Of a stretch of DNA of 64,000 bases, positions 62,833 through 64,000 are shown one piece after another. The notes under the pieces were generated by a model, which saw nothing but the letters and a program-made list of their open reading frames with translations, did no database searches and was not told the origin of the DNA. The stretch spans positions 372,001 through 436,000 of the forward strand of contig CAVOWP010000031.1 of NCBI GenBank assembly GCA_963700185.1, given 5' to 3'. The translations under genes and the position numbers were made by a program. Position 1 is the first letter of the stretch. The number at the start of each line of letters is the position of its first letter. The DNA is from AP-15 sp963700185. GTDB taxonomy: Bacteria; Pseudomonadota; Alphaproteobacteria; ATCC43930; CGMCC-115725.

Positions 62833-64000
62833 ATGAACCGACGTGAATTCGTGAAGACGAGCCTTGTCGGAGCGGCAGCGCTGGCCGCCCCGCAAATCCT
62901 CCGCGCCGAAGCTCGGACGACGATCAACTTCGTACCGCACGCCGATCTCGCTTCGCTCGATCCAGTCTGGACCACCGCCGATATCACCCGGAATTTTTCA
63001 TTGGCCGTCTATGACACGCTTTACGGCTATGATGCCGAATTCAGAGCCCAGCTGCAGATGGTCGAAGGCCACACGACCGAAGACGGCGGCATGCGATGGG
63101 ACCTCACACTGCGCCAGGGCTTGAAATTTCACGACGGCACGCCCGTCCTGGCGCGCGACTGTATCGCCACAATTAGGCGGTGGGCCAAGCGCTATCCGAT
63201 CGGTCAGGCGCTGATGGCCCGCACCGACGAGCTCTCCGCGGCATCCGACCGGGTAATCCGCTTTCGTCTCAAAAGGCCGTTTCCATTATTGCCGGATGCA
63301 CTGGCAGAGCCCTATTGCTCGATCATGCCGGAGCAGTTGGCCAAGACCGACGCCTTTGAGCAGATAAAAGAAGCAATCGGCTCCGGGCCATTCAAATTCG
63401 TGGCGTCCGAGCGCATACCCGGCCAGCGCGTCGTGTTCGAGAAGAACCCGGATTATGTTCCGCGCTCGGACGGAAAACCGAGCTTCAGCGCCGGTCCGAA
63501 GATCGTTTACGTCGACCGTGTAGTATGGAATTTCGTGCAGGACCCCTCTACCGCCTCGGCGGCGCTCGCGCAGGGCGAAATCGACTGGTGGGAAAATCCG
63601 ACGATTGACCTTATCCCACAACTCAAACGCAATAAGGATCTGGTAATCACGGTCAAGGACCGCACCGGCGAGATAGGTTGTCTCCGGTTCAATCATTTGT
63701 ACCCACCATTCGACAATCCCGCCGTTCGCCGCGTCGTGCTGTCCGCGATCGACCAGAAGGAGGTAATGACCGCGGTCGCCGGGGCGGAGCCGAGTTTGAT
63801 CAAGACCGATGTAGGGCTCTTTGTGCCGGGCACGCCGATGGCGAGCACTGTTGGCGTCGAGATCACCCGCGGGCCGAAGGACCTCGACAAGTTGAAAAAG
63901 GACCTGGCCGCTGCGGGGTACAAAGGCGAGCGGGTCGTTGTGCTCGCGGCCTCGACTATTCCGACGATCTTTGCCGAGGCGCAGGTCGCCACCGACGTGC
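62833..64000 (+). CDS. Family 5 (peptide/nickel-type) ABC solute-binding protein, 3' partial
   Basis: ATG 62833, open to the window end (389 codons so far). N-terminal MNRREFVKTSLVGAAALAAP has a twin-arginine motif (RREFVKT), suggesting Tat export. The fold is that of SBP_bac_5: NFVPHADLASLDPVWTTAD, YDTLYGYDAEFRAQLQMVEG, WDLTLRQGLKFHDGTPVLAR and IGSGPFKFVASERIPGQRVV. It likely binds peptides, opines or glutathione-like ligands for a downstream Dpp/Opp-type importer. Confidence 0.9.
   Translation, partial: MNRREFVKTSLVGAAALAAPQILRAEARTTINFVPHADLASLDPVWTTADITRNFSLAVYDTLYGYDAEFRAQLQMVEGHTTEDGGMRWDLTLRQGLKFHDGTPVLARDCIATIRRWAKRYPIGQALMARTDELSAASDRVIRFRLKRPFPLLPDALAEPYCSIMPEQLAKTDAFEQIKEAIGSGPFKFVASERIPGQRVVFEKNPDYVPRSDGKPSFSAGPKIVYVDRVVWNFVQDPSTASAALAQGEIDWWENPTIDLIPQLKRNKDLVITVKDRTGEIGCLRFNHLYPPFDNPAVRRVVLSAIDQKEVMTAVAGAEPSLIKTDVGLFVPGTPMASTVGVEITRGPKDLDKLKKDLAAAGYKGERVVVLAASTIPTIFAEAQVATDV

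Overview
The window is a GC-rich alphaproteobacterial segment, probably Hyphomicrobiales or a near relative. The evidence is a Ros/MucR zinc-finger regulator, a minCDE operon with a TTG start, a phasin, and a complete XoxF-type (lanthanide-dependent) methanol dehydrogenase neighbourhood with a glutathione-dependent formaldehyde dehydrogenase. Many otherwise well-conserved genes are broken by single-base frameshifts, and in most cases deleting one surplus base from a short run restores the family sequence. This looks more like an indel-prone assembly than mass gene decay, so I annotate such genes over their whole span and note the break.

Layout. 1-4.4 kb: a 3-hydroxyisobutyrate-dehydrogenase-like gene, an ATP-dependent DNA ligase with its partner metallo-beta-lactamase exonuclease, and a CRP-type regulator. 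4.6-17 kb: two paralogous cassettes, each made of a zinc-ribbon/class III cyclase/AAA ATPase/TPR protein, a CRP-box promoter region, a roughly 110-residue unknown protein and a DyP-type peroxidase. A MetE-like gene lies between them. Both promoter regions carry AAAATTT-N7-TGTGA-N6-TCACA at identical spacing, and the CRP-type regulator beside the first cyclase keeps the E, R, S, T, S residues that bind cAMP in E. coli CRP. Together this suggests a self-contained second-messenger circuit controlling a peroxidase; I consider it the most novel item here. 17-24 kb: a luciferase-like monooxygenase, an MFS transporter, a BrnT/HTH toxin-antitoxin pair, an orphan xanthine-dehydrogenase-family large subunit and cysQ.

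23.8-38.2 kb: the methylotrophy block. On the minus strand are adhI, a secreted pentapeptide protein, a CXXXCW protein, xoxJ, xoxG, xoxF, a fused SoxYZ-like carrier, a quinoprotein-relay metallohydrolase and mucR. On the plus strand are a cytochrome c, a PQQ-system substrate-binding protein, a YVTN propeller and an ABC exporter. XoxF should oxidise methanol in the periplasm and pass electrons to XoxG; the ABC, propeller, SoxYZ and hydrolase proteins are the usual companions, and AdhI oxidises the formaldehyde-glutathione adduct in the cytoplasm. 38.4-41.5 kb: an SDR, a SnoaL-like protein and a ThDP enzyme.

41.5-47.7 kb: a mobile region with an IS110-family transposase, a truncated TauD-type dioxygenase, and a decayed prophage abutting the 3' end of a tRNA-Leu(UAA) gene. 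47.7-64 kb: chromosomal genes including minCDE, a dihaem cytochrome c peroxidase-like protein followed by six 19-bp tandem repeats, enoyl-CoA hydratase, an amidohydrolase, an S41-peptidase homologue that has lost its catalytic residues, a class III CoA-transferase, a secreted HAF-repeat protein, an AraC regulator with upstream direct repeats, gene remnants, a methyltransferase, and the start of a family 5 solute-binding protein running off the end.
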